From contig NZ_JACJVO010000027.1 in NCBI RefSeq assembly GCF_014212055.1, forward strand, positions 62,001 to 126,000: a stretch of DNA of 64,000 nt, given 5' to 3'. Position numbers and translations under genes: made by a program. This DNA comes from Cohnella zeiphila. GTDB lineage: Bacteria > Bacillota > Bacilli > Paenibacillales > Paenibacillaceae. This document shows positions 1 through 8,969 of this stretch, in pieces. Every line of letters begins with the position of its first letter. The stretch's first letter is position 1. The notes beneath the pieces are model-generated. The model saw only the letters and a list, made by a program, of their open reading frames with translations, was not told the origin of the DNA and made no database searches.

Positions 1-891
1 ACTTACACCCAATTGACCGGCACGGCCAACCAAGGGCCGAAGACGCTCTCCGGCACCGCAAGCAAACTCGGTTCCTCCGCTTCCCCGTCCGGTCCGGGCG
101 GAGGCGCGCTGGTCAACGACGACGCGTCCTCCGGATTTCAGTACGGAAGCGGCTGGTTCAGCAGCGACAGCCGGGGCTATGGCGATTACAACGACGACAT
201 TCATTATACGGTCACGAACGGCGCGACCGCCGAATACACGTTCTCCGGCACCGGCATCGACTACTACAGCGAAAAGAACGGCGACATGGGCAACGTCGAC
301 GTCTATATCGACAACGTGCTGCAAGGCAACGTCAATCTGAACGTCAGCGGCTCCCGGCAGGTGCAGCAGGTCGTGTTCAGCAAGACCGGGCTGGCGAACG
401 GGACGCATACGATCAAGATCGTCAGCAAGACATCGCAAGTCGCCGCTATCGACGCCTTCAAGGTGTATGCCTCGAGCGTCGGCAGCGGCGGCGGAGCGCC
501 GATCGGCTCGACGATCTCGCTGAAGGCGGCGGCCAACGGCATGTACGTATGCGCGGATAACGCGGGAGCCGACCCGCTGATCGCCAATCGGACGGCGGCA
601 GGGCCCTGGGAGCAGTTCATAGTGACGGACGCAGGGGGCGGCGCAGTCGCGCTGCAGGCGGTGGCCAACAATAAATATGTGACCGCTTCGAACGCGGGAG
701 CGGACAGCCTGATCGCCGGCGCCGATTCGATCGGGGCGTGGGAGAAATTCCGCTGGATCGCCAACGCCGACGGTACGATCTCGCTGCAGACCGCCGGAAA
801 CAACCTGTACGTCACCGCCGAGAACGCCGGAGCCGAGCCGCTCATTGCCAATCGGAACGCTATCGGTCTCTGGGAGAAGTTCCAGCTGTAG
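1..891 (+). CDS. Secreted carbohydrate-binding protein, 3' end (beta-trefoil/fascin-like)
   Basis: The frame is open to the left window edge, so this is the C-terminal part of a longer protein. About residues 35-155 of the visible part look like a galactose-binding-like beta-sandwich, followed by a Gly/Ser linker. The rest is three trefoil-type repeats, each with a pattern like L-N-YV-A-N-A-PLIANR followed by WE-F. Such trefoils usually sit at the ends of secreted glycoside hydrolases and bind glycans or polymers. The catalytic part, if any, lies outside the window. The next gene carries the same trefoil at its N-terminus. The 160-bp gap that follows holds a GC hairpin (ACCCCCG/CGGGGGT, 943-962) without a T-run. 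Confidence 0.7.
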   Translation, partial: TYTQLTGTANQGPKTLSGTASKLGSSASPSGPGGGALVNDDASSGFQYGSGWFSSDSRGYGDYNDDIHYTVTNGATAEYTFSGTGIDYYSEKNGDMGNVDVYIDNVLQGNVNLNVSGSRQVQQVVFSKTGLANGTHTIKIVSKTSQVAAIDAFKVYASSVGSGGGAPIGSTISLKAAANGMYVCADNAGADPLIANRTAAGPWEQFIVTDAGGGAVALQAVANNKYVTASNAGADSLIAGADSIGAWEKFRWIANADGTISLQTAGNNLYVTAENAGAEPLIANRNAIGLWEKFQL

Positions 892-1053
892 ATGCGTTCG
901 GAACGAACCGCAAGCGCAGAGGGGGACGGCGCGCGCCGGTCTACCCCCGGAGGAACGGGGGTGAGAGGACCGCCGGTTGTCCCATCTGCGAAGTTTGCAT
1001 AGCGGGTGATCCGATGCGATGAAGTACAATCATTTTCTAGGAGGTCACGATCC

Positions 1054-2982
1054 ATGACAAGCTCCGTCAAAAGAGGCCTGATGCTGGCCATTGCTTTCCT
1101 GCTGGCGCTGCCCGTGTTTGTGAACCAACCGTCGCGAGCGCACGCCGCGGTTCCGGTCGTCGGCGAGATTATCGCGCTGAAGGCGCTGTCGAACAACAAT
1201 TATGTTTGCGCCGATAACTCGGGCAACGACCCGCTCATCGCCAACCGCACCTCGGTCGGTTCGTGGGAGCAATTCATCGTGCGCGACGCGGGCGGAGGGC
1301 TCTTCGCGCTGCAGGCGGTCGCCAACAACCAGTATGTCTCCAAGCAGGCATCCGACGAGCTGATCGCCAACGCGACGTCCATCGGCGCGAACGAGAAGTT
1401 CCAGTTCATCGACGCCGGCGGCAGCAACGTCTATCTCAAATCGAACGCGAACGGCCGGTACGTCGACGCCGACATTCAGCCTACGTATCCTTTGATCGCA
1501 AACCGTACGACGGCCGGTCCGTGGGAGACGTTCGAGAAGATGACGATCTCGCTGCCGACCCAGCCGGGCCCCCATTACCTCGGCGTCACCTTCGGCTTCT
1601 CCGATTCGACGCTGCACGGCGGTCCCTACGACAACCAGGGCAACCAAATTTTCAACCTGCCGCTCTTCAAAGCCAGCTCCGACGAGTCCAAGTTCTGGGA
1701 CAACTACGTGGAAGAGCTTGTCTCCTCGGGCGTGGATTTCGTTGCTCCAACGATCCGCGGATACCTGGATCCGCCGATGAGCGCCAACAGCGGAGGCGAC
1801 ACGCGGAAGCTGAGCGGCCTCGTCGCCGCCATCAACCGCCGCGGCGCAGCGGACCGGCTCAAGATCAGCGCGCTGGACGATACGCCGGCCTCGATGACGG
1901 ACAAGAAAAACGCGTTCAAGCACGGAACCGGGGGCTACAATCCGCCGTTCGACGTCGGCGACGCGGACGGAACGGGCGAGGGCGGATACCAGTACATCTG
2001 GGATCACAATTTGCGGGCGTTTTTCGAGGCCGTGCCGGACAATATGCGGTTCAAGATCGACGGCCGGCCCGTCATCTATGAGTGGGGAATCGGCGACTTC
2101 GCGTTTACGAACCAGGGCAACGGCAATCTGAAAAAGATGGTCGAGTACATCCGGCAGCAGGCGCAGGAGGAGTTCGGGATCGATCCGTACCTGATCGTCG
2201 ACCAAAGCTGGATCAGCGAGGATCCGACCGTGGCGTCGGTCGTGGACGGCGTGCACAGCTGGTTCCCGGTGCCGGGCGGCAAGACGGTGACCTCCTTCAA
2301 CGGCAACAACTACGGCGTGGTTGCGCCTTCGTTCCGATTCGTCGTCGGCTCGACGAACATGGAGATCGATCCGAACCACGGCCAGACATTCAAGGACAGC
2401 CTGGCCGACGTCGTTCCGAGAAGCCGGGTCACACTGGTCGAGGGCTTCTCCGACTGGGAGGAGAATGCGGCGATGTGGCGCGGGCGGGACGGCACCTACG
2501 CGCAAACGCATTACGATTACCCGAATCAGATGATCAACATCCTGCGGCAATATTCCCGCAATCCTTTTCCGACCGACCTGCGGGTAGAGGCGGAGAGCGC
2601 GGACAGCTACAATGATACGACCACGGGCAATCTGTTCGGTCTTTACCGCGACGGGAACCTCGACGTGGAGGCGACTCCGGATTCCGGCGGCGGGTGGGAC
2701 GTCGGCAGCATCGCGGCGGGCGAATGGCTGGAATGGAAGGACGTTCCGCTGGAAGGGAACGTCACGCTGAAGGTGCGCGCCGCCACGCCGAACAGCGGAA
2801 AGCGGCTGCGATTCGTCATCGACGGCACGGCCGGCCCGACGATCACTCTCCCGAACACGGGCGCGTGGCAGACGTACCAGACGGTGAACGCAGGATCGTT
2901 CACCTTCGCCGGCGGCACCTATCATACCGTTCGGCTAGAGTTTTTGGACGGCGACTTTAACGTAAACGATTGGACGAACTGA
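1054..2982 (+). CDS. Secreted trefoil protein with DUF5010-like (GH99-like) core
   Basis: Start chosen at ATG 1054 because AGGAGG lies nine bases upstream and a signal peptide follows directly (basic MTSSVKRG, hydrophobic stretch, AHA cleavage region). Residues about 35-165 are three trefoil repeats. The central part, about 170-500, resembles DUF5010, a family thought to be related to alpha-mannanase-like TIM-barrel enzymes; the D/E-rich segment and the DQSWISED and EGFSDWEEN stretches fit an active-site barrel. The last 130 residues resemble a CBM6-type beta-sandwich (EAES start, GEWLEWKDV). It is probably an exported enzyme acting on a complex glycan; its substrate cannot be read from the sequence. 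A strong terminator follows. Confidence 0.75.
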   Translation: MTSSVKRGLMLAIAFLLALPVFVNQPSRAHAAVPVVGEIIALKALSNNNYVCADNSGNDPLIANRTSVGSWEQFIVRDAGGGLFALQAVANNQYVSKQASDELIANATSIGANEKFQFIDAGGSNVYLKSNANGRYVDADIQPTYPLIANRTTAGPWETFEKMTISLPTQPGPHYLGVTFGFSDSTLHGGPYDNQGNQIFNLPLFKASSDESKFWDNYVEELVSSGVDFVAPTIRGYLDPPMSANSGGDTRKLSGLVAAINRRGAADRLKISALDDTPASMTDKKNAFKHGTGGYNPPFDVGDADGTGEGGYQYIWDHNLRAFFEAVPDNMRFKIDGRPVIYEWGIGDFAFTNQGNGNLKKMVEYIRQQAQEEFGIDPYLIVDQSWISEDPTVASVVDGVHSWFPVPGGKTVTSFNGNNYGVVAPSFRFVVGSTNMEIDPNHGQTFKDSLADVVPRSRVTLVEGFSDWEENAAMWRGRDGTYAQTHYDYPNQMINILRQYSRNPFPTDLRVEAESADSYNDTTTGNLFGLYRDGNLDVEATPDSGGGWDVGSIAAGEWLEWKDVPLEGNVTLKVRAATPNSGKRLRFVIDGTAGPTITLPNTGAWQTYQTVNAGSFTFAGGTYHTVRLEFLDGDFNVNDWTN

Positions 2983-3016
2983 CGTTCCGTAGAAACGAAA
3001 GCCGGCAAGAAGGCAG

Positions 3017-3043
3017 AAGGCTGCTCACGATAGCAGCCTTTTT
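3017..3043 (+). terminator. Rho-independent terminator
   Basis: A perfect 9-bp stem AAGGCTGCT/AGCAGCCTT with a 6-nt loop and a run of five T follows the trefoil protein gene by about 35 bases. Confidence 0.9.
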
Positions 3044-3045
3044 GT

Positions 3046-3337
3046 CTTGCGACGGAGCTCTTTTCCGAATGCGGTTATTCGGAGGGACGGCACCCTGCTT
3101 GGAATAGCGCGATTTAATCAGCCGGGCGCAGGCTAAACAGGATGGCCATTCGGACATCCAGCCATATAGCATACGCATTCTGAAGATCAACTGCCTTTTC
3201 GTTAAGAATTGGCAGGATTAATGGAATGGATTCGCGAAAAGGTAAAGCATCGCAAGAAAGCTATCGACTCTCTTTTTTTCTCGTAGCTTCTGCTATGCAC
3301 GTTATTTGAAAGCGGTTACTCCGGCGAGGTGAAACGG
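3046..3337. other. Intergenic region before the YesN regulator
   Basis: About 290 bases without a supportable gene. It holds a small hairpin (CCGAAT/ATTCGG, 3065-3082) and, at its right end, a cre-like site. No convincing -35/-10 pair was found, although the promoter of the regulator operon must lie here or just upstream. Confidence 0.5.
3306..3320 (+). promoter_or_regulatory. Candidate cre (CcpA) site
   Basis: TTGAAAGCGGTTACT matches the degenerate Bacillus cre consensus WTGNAANCGNWNNCW at every position. It ends five bases before the ribosome binding site of the YesN-type regulator, which fits repression of a sugar-uptake regulator by CcpA. The consensus is loose, so this is a candidate only. 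Confidence 0.45.
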
Positions 3338-4975
3338 ATGATCAAGCTGCTCATTGTCGACGACGAGACGGCGGAACGGCGGGCGCTTTGCCGTTCCGTC
3401 GATTGGAGCATCATCGGGGGAGAGGTGGTGGGCGACGCTTGGAACGGGAAGCAGGCGATCGAGCTGGCGATGCAGACGCGTCCCGACATCGTCATCACCG
3501 ACGTGAAAATGCCGGTGATGGACGGCGTGGAGATGGCCAAGAAGGTTTGCGCGCTCGATCCGTCTATCAAAATCGTATTTTGCAGCGCGTACGAAGATTT
3601 CGGTTATGCCCGCGAAGCCGCCAATCTGAACGCGTTCGGCTACGTGCTGAAGCCGATCGACGACGAAGAACTGCTGCGCACCGTCAAGAAGGCGGTCGAC
3701 AAATGCATCGAGGAGCGAATGCAGGGCGCGCTGTTCGAGCGCTTGAAGTCGAGCCTGACGCTTAGCGAGCCGCTGCTGCGGGAAGCGATCGTCCGCAATG
3801 AGCTGCTCGGCCTCGGCCGGGAGCCGGAGGCGCTGCTGCGGAGCGTCGGGCTGGATTGGCTGCGGGACGAAGAGGAGCCGTTCGGGCTGATGCTGATCCG
3901 GTGGCTGCCGGAAGATCGGCGGAAGACGGAAGAAATCAAGAGCTTACTATCCGAGCGGTTGACCGGCCGTACGGAAGCGGTCTGCGCCCAGATCTCTGCG
4001 GGCGAGATAGCCGTAACGCTCCGGCTTCACGCGAACGCGGTCGCGGACGAAGCGCAAGCGATGCTGGAGCGAACGGTCCGCGGGCTGGACGAGCGGCTCG
4101 CAAAGGCGTCCGGCTTCCGGTTGGAGTCGCTCTTCCGGCTGTATCCCGCGGGAACCGCGCCGGAGGAGGCGTATCGGCAGCTGTCGAGCGAGCCGGATGA
4201 GGGCCGTCTCCGCCCGGCCGATTCCGGCTTCGCCGCCGCGGGAGCTGCCGGAATCGGCGCTCCGCTGCCGGAGGGTTATTCGTCGGCGGCAGCCGATCCG
4301 CTTCTCCGCTTGCGGGCGGAGGCGCCGCGGCTGCTGCGGCAGGGCGACGAGGGCGCTCTTTATTCGCGCGTGCGGGCGTGCTTCCGCCACGCGGACGCGC
4401 CGGATGCGGACGACCCTGCGCTGGAATGCGGAGTGGCGCTGTCGGTGCTGACGATCTTGGCGGACGCCGTGCGGAGCTTGGGATTCGAGCCGTTCTCCGG
4501 CATCGACGAGGAGATCGTCTGTTGGACCGGCCTCGTCCGGCAGCGCAGCGCGGACGGCTTGCAGAGCTGTCTGGAAGAGTGGGTCCGCGCGTTCGCCGGC
4601 AAAGCCCGCACCGGCAAAGAGGCATCCGAGGATTCGTTCCTCAAGCCGATCAGGCGCATCGTCGGCGAACGCTACGCCTCGACCCTTACGGTAGAATCGA
4701 TCGCGCAGTCGCTGCACTTCACGCCAAATTACCTGGGGGCTACCTTCAAAGCGAAGACGGGCGTCAGCCTGAACGACTACATCAACAAATATCGCGTCAC
4801 CGTGTCGATGGGACTTCTGCGCGACCCTTCGCTCGGCATTTACGAGATCGCCCGCCGCTGCGGCTACGAGAATACGCCCTATTTTCACAAGATGTTCAAG
4901 AAGCATACCGGAATGACGCCGGGCGAATACCGCCTGCTGGAGAGAGGGGCGGCGGAAGATGAACGTCCGGACTAA
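3338..4975 (+). CDS. YesN-type response regulator, AraC output
   Basis: 545 residues. Residues 1-120 are a receiver domain with acidic D8/D9, phospho-acceptor D55 (ITDVKMP) and K105. A long less-conserved linker follows. The last 100 residues are an AraC/XylS double helix-turn-helix (TVESIAQSLHFTPNYL and IYEIARRCGYENTPYFHKMFK). ATG 3338 is preferred over GTG 3329 because GAGGTG sits seven bases before it, whereas the GTG overlaps that site. The stop overlaps the kinase gene by 17 bases, so the two are translationally coupled. Pairs of this kind activate the sugar ABC transporter next door, here the genes from 6993 onward (inference from context). Confidence 0.9.
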   Translation: MIKLLIVDDETAERRALCRSVDWSIIGGEVVGDAWNGKQAIELAMQTRPDIVITDVKMPVMDGVEMAKKVCALDPSIKIVFCSAYEDFGYAREAANLNAFGYVLKPIDDEELLRTVKKAVDKCIEERMQGALFERLKSSLTLSEPLLREAIVRNELLGLGREPEALLRSVGLDWLRDEEEPFGLMLIRWLPEDRRKTEEIKSLLSERLTGRTEAVCAQISAGEIAVTLRLHANAVADEAQAMLERTVRGLDERLAKASGFRLESLFRLYPAGTAPEEAYRQLSSEPDEGRLRPADSGFAAAGAAGIGAPLPEGYSSAAADPLLRLRAEAPRLLRQGDEGALYSRVRACFRHADAPDADDPALECGVALSVLTILADAVRSLGFEPFSGIDEEIVCWTGLVRQRSADGLQSCLEEWVRAFAGKARTGKEASEDSFLKPIRRIVGERYASTLTVESIAQSLHFTPNYLGATFKAKTGVSLNDYINKYRVTVSMGLLRDPSLGIYEIARRCGYENTPYFHKMFKKHTGMTPGEYRLLERGAAEDERPD

Positions 4976-6731
4976 GCTGCTCGCCCCCAGTCCGACGCTG
5001 CTTGGAAATCTGAAGTTCCGCTGGCAGCTGCTGATCTCCTTCCTGTTTATCTCGCTGGCCATTATCGCGCTGACGGACGCCGCCTACCAGGTGTCGATGC
5101 GCGGCCGGATCCTGCAGCAGAATACGGAGACGCTCGATTACGTCGTCGAGCAGACGACGCACAACATCGAGACGCGTCTGCAATATTACAAGCGGCTGTC
5201 CTTGTTCCTGACGAGCGACCAGAGCTTCCTGCGCAGCGTGCAAAACGAGGACCCTGCCGCCCGCCAGACCGGGTTCCAGTCGATTCAAAGCGACTTCTCC
5301 GCTCTGATGTCGAGCAACGTGGCCAGTCTCGCGAACCTGATGGTGTACAGCGCGAACCCGAATCTGGTCAAGGACGGGAAAATCACGTTCGGGCTCGACG
5401 AGCGGACGAGGCGGGAGATGGACGGGCCGCTGCGGCTGGACGCCGACAACTCCATCTGGCGGCCGACGTGGAAGGACGACCGCGGCCAGAAGGTGTTCTC
5501 CCTGTTCAGCCGCTTGCCGGGCTCGGATCCGTCCGTAGAGAGCTTGCTGGAGCTGCGCATTTACGAGACCGACCTGTTCGGCCTCATCTCCAAGGGCAGC
5601 CCTTCCTACCGGATCTACGTGCTGAGCGACGGTGGCGGCGTGATGTCCAGCACGGACCGGACACTGCTCGGCAAGAGCGTCGGCGATTTGTCGGGACCGG
5701 AGCGGCCGTTCGTGCAGATGAAGGACGGCGTCGAGCACCGGACCATAGGCGGCGTGCTGTACGCGGCCGCCAAGGGGACGACCGACAACGGCTGGTCGGT
5801 GATCGGCGTCGTCGGGCTGTCGGGGCTCATTGAGCAGGAACTTCGAGACGTCAACCGGTCGATCCTTCTCTTCTCCTTGGTCGCCGTCGTACTGGCGCTG
5901 CTGCTGACGCTGTTTTTCTCCAGCCGGCTCAACCGGCGCATGATGCTGCTGAACAAGAAGATTCAGTACATTCGCTTGGGCGAATTCGACCGCGACATCG
6001 TCATCCCCGGCAAGGACGAATTCAGCATGCTCAGCAAGGCCATGGACGCGACCCGCACCAATTTGAAGCTTCTCGTGAGCGAGATCAAGGAAGAAGCCGA
6101 ACAGCGGCAGAAGGCGGAGATGAACGCGCTCCGCTCGCAGATCAACGCGCATTTCATCTTCAACACGTTGTCGGGCATTCGCCGCATGGTGACGAACCGG
6201 GAGATGGAAGGAGTGAAGGAGGCGATCGACGCGCTCGCGACGTTTTTCCGCATTTCGCTGAGCGATAAGGGAGATTCCATTACGGTCGCCAGAGAAATCG
6301 AGCATTTGACCTCGTACATCGATCTGCAGAAAAGAAGGTACGACGACGACATCCTCATCGACCTGGAAGTTCGAGAGGAGACATTGGGCCTGCGGACCGT
6401 GCGGCTTGTTTTGCAGCCGATGGTGGAGAACGCCATTTTTCACGGACGCAGAAGCGATGGCAGGAAGCTGCGCATCACCGTTCGCACGGAGATTCGGGGC
6501 GACCGGCTCGCGATGGAGGTTGAGGACGACGGCGCCGGCATCCCCCCGGAGCGGCTCGCCGACATTCGCCGCGGCGAAATCCGCTCCGAACGGGGCGGCG
6601 GCTACGGCATCGCCAACGTGGAACGCCGCATCCGGCTTGTCGCCGGCGATCCGTACGGCATTGAAATGGATAGCCAGGAGGGGAGGGGAACGCGAATGAC
6701 CATCTGGCAGCCGCTTCGATCGGACGGATAA
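4959..6731 (+). CDS. YesM-type sensor histidine kinase
   Basis: 590 residues. Membrane segments lie near residues 24-44 and 301-323 and flank an extracellular sensor region; a HAMP-like segment follows. The His_kinase domain has the phospho-acceptor in QINAHFIFNTL (H398). The ATPase domain shows the N box MVENAIFHG, DDGAGIP and GGGYGIANVERR. The architecture is that of the LytS/YesM class, which pairs with AraC-output regulators, and the cognate regulator is directly upstream and overlapping. A terminator follows, so the two-component operon ends here. The ligand is probably an extracellular sugar or oligosaccharide, by analogy only. Confidence 0.9.
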   Translation: MNVRTKLLAPSPTLLGNLKFRWQLLISFLFISLAIIALTDAAYQVSMRGRILQQNTETLDYVVEQTTHNIETRLQYYKRLSLFLTSDQSFLRSVQNEDPAARQTGFQSIQSDFSALMSSNVASLANLMVYSANPNLVKDGKITFGLDERTRREMDGPLRLDADNSIWRPTWKDDRGQKVFSLFSRLPGSDPSVESLLELRIYETDLFGLISKGSPSYRIYVLSDGGGVMSSTDRTLLGKSVGDLSGPERPFVQMKDGVEHRTIGGVLYAAAKGTTDNGWSVIGVVGLSGLIEQELRDVNRSILLFSLVAVVLALLLTLFFSSRLNRRMMLLNKKIQYIRLGEFDRDIVIPGKDEFSMLSKAMDATRTNLKLLVSEIKEEAEQRQKAEMNALRSQINAHFIFNTLSGIRRMVTNREMEGVKEAIDALATFFRISLSDKGDSITVAREIEHLTSYIDLQKRRYDDDILIDLEVREETLGLRTVRLVLQPMVENAIFHGRRSDGRKLRITVRTEIRGDRLAMEVEDDGAGIPPERLADIRRGEIRSERGGGYGIANVERRIRLVAGDPYGIEMDSQEGRGTRMTIWQPLRSDG

Positions 6732-6790
6732 TCGCCGGAATTGCACAAATCAAAGATTCGAATCACGGGTGGCCGCCGCCATTCGGGAAG

Positions 6791-6824
6791 CGCTTGCACA
6801 AATATGCGAGCGTTTTCTTTTTTT
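6791..6824 (+). terminator. Rho-independent terminator after the YesMN operon
   Basis: Stem CGCTTGCA/TGCGAGCG (one G-U pair), loop CAAATA, then a T-rich tract with seven consecutive T. It separates the regulator genes from the transporter operon. The 170 bases downstream contain a possible weak promoter, TTTACG-18-GATAAT, near 6904-6933. Confidence 0.8.
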
Positions 6825-6992
6825 CAACGGAAAGGAGCGGGGCGGCGGCCAGAAACGGGTAGGCATGACGGCGTTCGGCGGAAAAAAGACAATGGTTCTC
6901 TTGATTTACGGCGGGTACGATCGGGATCGATAATAGGGACACGCAACACGCAGACCGACAGGCGCGAGGCGCCGAAAGGGGGAAGAGAAGCG

Positions 6993-7940
6993 ATGGCCGG
7001 AACCAAAACGGCCGCCGGTTCGGCGCGGACCGGCCTGCATCCGGCGGCGGCGTACGCGCTCCGCCACAAGTACTTGTACTTGCTGCTGCTGCCGTGCGTC
7101 GTCTACTTTATCGTCTTTCAGTACGTGCCGATGTACGGCGTCGTCATCGCGTTCGAAGATTTCAACTTCGTCAAGGGACTGACCGGAAGCCCATGGATCG
7201 GCTGGGACAACTTCCGATATATGTTCTCGCTGCCGGACTTCTATCGGGTTTTCTGGAATTCGCTCGCCTTAAGCGTTCTTCGGCTCCTCTTCACGTTCCC
7301 GGTGCCGATCGCGCTGGCGCTCATGCTGAACGAGATCCGGCGGCTGGCGTTCAAGCGGGTCTCGCAGACGCTGATCTACTTGCCCTACTTCGTCTCGTGG
7401 GTCGTTGTCGGCGGGCTCGCGGTCAGCTTCCTGTCGCCCACCTGGGGCGTGCTCGGCGTCGCGCTGCACCGGTTCGGCATCGAGCCGCCTCCCTTCCTGA
7501 CCGATCCGGCCTACTTCCGGCCGCTGATCGTGCTGTCGAGCGTGTGGAAGGACTCCGGCTGGGACACGATCATCTATCTCGCGGCGATCGCGTCAATCAA
7601 TCCGGACTTGTACGAGTCCGCCGTTATCGACGGGGCGAACCGGTTCAAGCGGATCGTTCATATCACCCTGCCGTCGATCCGTTCCACGATCGTCATCCTG
7701 CTCATCCTGCGCATCGGCCAGCTCATGAGCAACGGCTTCGAGCAGGTGTTCATTTTTCAAAACGGCGCCAACAAGACGGTGTCGGAGGTGTTCGAGACTT
7801 ACACGTACAGCCTTGGGCTGCTGTCCGGCCGGTTCTCCTTCGCCACGACCGTCGGCCTGTTCAATTCGGCGATCGGCCTCGTGCTGCTGTACGCTGCGCA
7901 CCGCTTCGCCAAGCGGATCGGCGAAGACGGCATCTGGTAA
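6993..7940 (+). CDS. Sugar ABC transporter permease, LplB/YtcP class
   Basis: 315 residues with six predicted membrane helices and the permease coupling (EAA) loop at DGANRFKRIVHITLP. This class (LplB, YteP) pairs with a second permease and a large lipoprotein binding protein and usually imports oligosaccharides, using a shared MsmX-type ATPase encoded elsewhere. No ATPase gene is present here. The start at ATG 6993 follows a GGGGG-type ribosome site; the frame stays open upstream but without a likely start. It is first in an operon of at least five genes. Confidence 0.9.
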   Translation: MAGTKTAAGSARTGLHPAAAYALRHKYLYLLLLPCVVYFIVFQYVPMYGVVIAFEDFNFVKGLTGSPWIGWDNFRYMFSLPDFYRVFWNSLALSVLRLLFTFPVPIALALMLNEIRRLAFKRVSQTLIYLPYFVSWVVVGGLAVSFLSPTWGVLGVALHRFGIEPPPFLTDPAYFRPLIVLSSVWKDSGWDTIIYLAAIASINPDLYESAVIDGANRFKRIVHITLPSIRSTIVILLILRIGQLMSNGFEQVFIFQNGANKTVSEVFETYTYSLGLLSGRFSFATTVGLFNSAIGLVLLYAAHRFAKRIGEDGIW

Positions 7941-7968
7941 TCGATCTTTTTTCCGGAGGTGAACGAAC

Positions 7969-8859
7969 TTGAGAAAGAAACAGCTGGACGACTGGCTGGT
8001 CGCCGGCGTCAGCTACGCGGCCGTAGGCTTGTTCGCTCTTGTCTGCGTCGTGCCGATCCTGTACGTGATCTCCTACTCGGTCATGAATTACTCGGATTAT
8101 TTGGCGAATCCGTTCCGGCTCCTTCCGAAGCGGCTGGATTTCGGAGCTTACCGTCAATTGCTTCATTTCGATCTGTTCTATTCCGGCTATAAAGTGACGC
8201 TGCTCATCACGCTGGCCGGCACGACGCTCACGCTGCTGCTGCTGCTGCTCTCCGCCTATCCGCTGACCAAGACCCGTCTCAAGGGGCGCAACGCCGTTCT
8301 GTCGTTCATCGTGTTCACGATGTTTTTCAACGGCGGCCTTATCCCCAACTATCTTCTGGTGAAGTGGGTCGGCATCTACGACACCGTATGGGCGCTCATC
8401 CTGCCGGGAGTCATCAGCGTGTTCAACCTGCTGCTCATGATGACCTTCATCAAAACGACGGTTCCCGAAGCGTTGGAGGAGGCGGCGATCGTCGACGGCG
8501 CGAACGAGCTTCATGTCCTGTTCCGGGTCATTCTTCCGCTGTCGCTGCCCGCGCTGGCCACGTTCGCCATCTTCTCCGCGGTCGGTTACTGGAACAGCTA
8601 CTTCGCGGCCACGCTGTACATTTCCGACCGCAGCCTGTGGCCGCTGCAGGTGGTGCTGCGGGAACTGGTGGTGGAGAACAACATGGGCATGCTCGGCTCG
8701 AGCGCGCAGCTGCAGCAGATGATGGCGCAGACCCGATCGCAGCCGTTCACGCTCAAGATGGCGACCATCGTCGTCACCACGCTGCCGATTCTCGTCGTCT
8801 ATCCGTTCCTGCAGCGCTTCTTCGTCAAAGGAATGCTGCTCGGCTCGGTCAAGGGCTAG
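7969..8859 (+). CDS. Sugar ABC transporter permease, LplC/YtcP class
   Basis: 296 residues, about six membrane helices, coupling loop at DGANELHVLFRVILPLSLP. The start is TTG 7969, seven bases after GGAGGTG and 28 bases after the previous stop. It is the second permease of the heterodimer with its neighbour. The C-terminal FFVKGMLLGSVKG is typical of the family. Confidence 0.9.
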   Translation: MRKKQLDDWLVAGVSYAAVGLFALVCVVPILYVISYSVMNYSDYLANPFRLLPKRLDFGAYRQLLHFDLFYSGYKVTLLITLAGTTLTLLLLLLSAYPLTKTRLKGRNAVLSFIVFTMFFNGGLIPNYLLVKWVGIYDTVWALILPGVISVFNLLLMMTFIKTTVPEALEEAAIVDGANELHVLFRVILPLSLPALATFAIFSAVGYWNSYFAATLYISDRSLWPLQVVLRELVVENNMGMLGSSAQLQQMMAQTRSQPFTLKMATIVVTTLPILVVYPFLQRFFVKGMLLGSVKG

Positions 8860-8969
8860 TGCTTGGCTCCACCGGGCGAAAAATCAGGTTGCCGCACGGG
8901 AGGCCGGTCCGGCCGGACGGACTCCGGTGTTGACAATAAATCCATCCCACCAAAGGAGGTTCCGGTCTC

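Noticed and set aside
8930-8935. TTGACA before the solute-binding protein gene, as an internal promoter
   Set aside because: At the correct distance downstream there is the ribosome site AAAGGAGG, not a -10 box.
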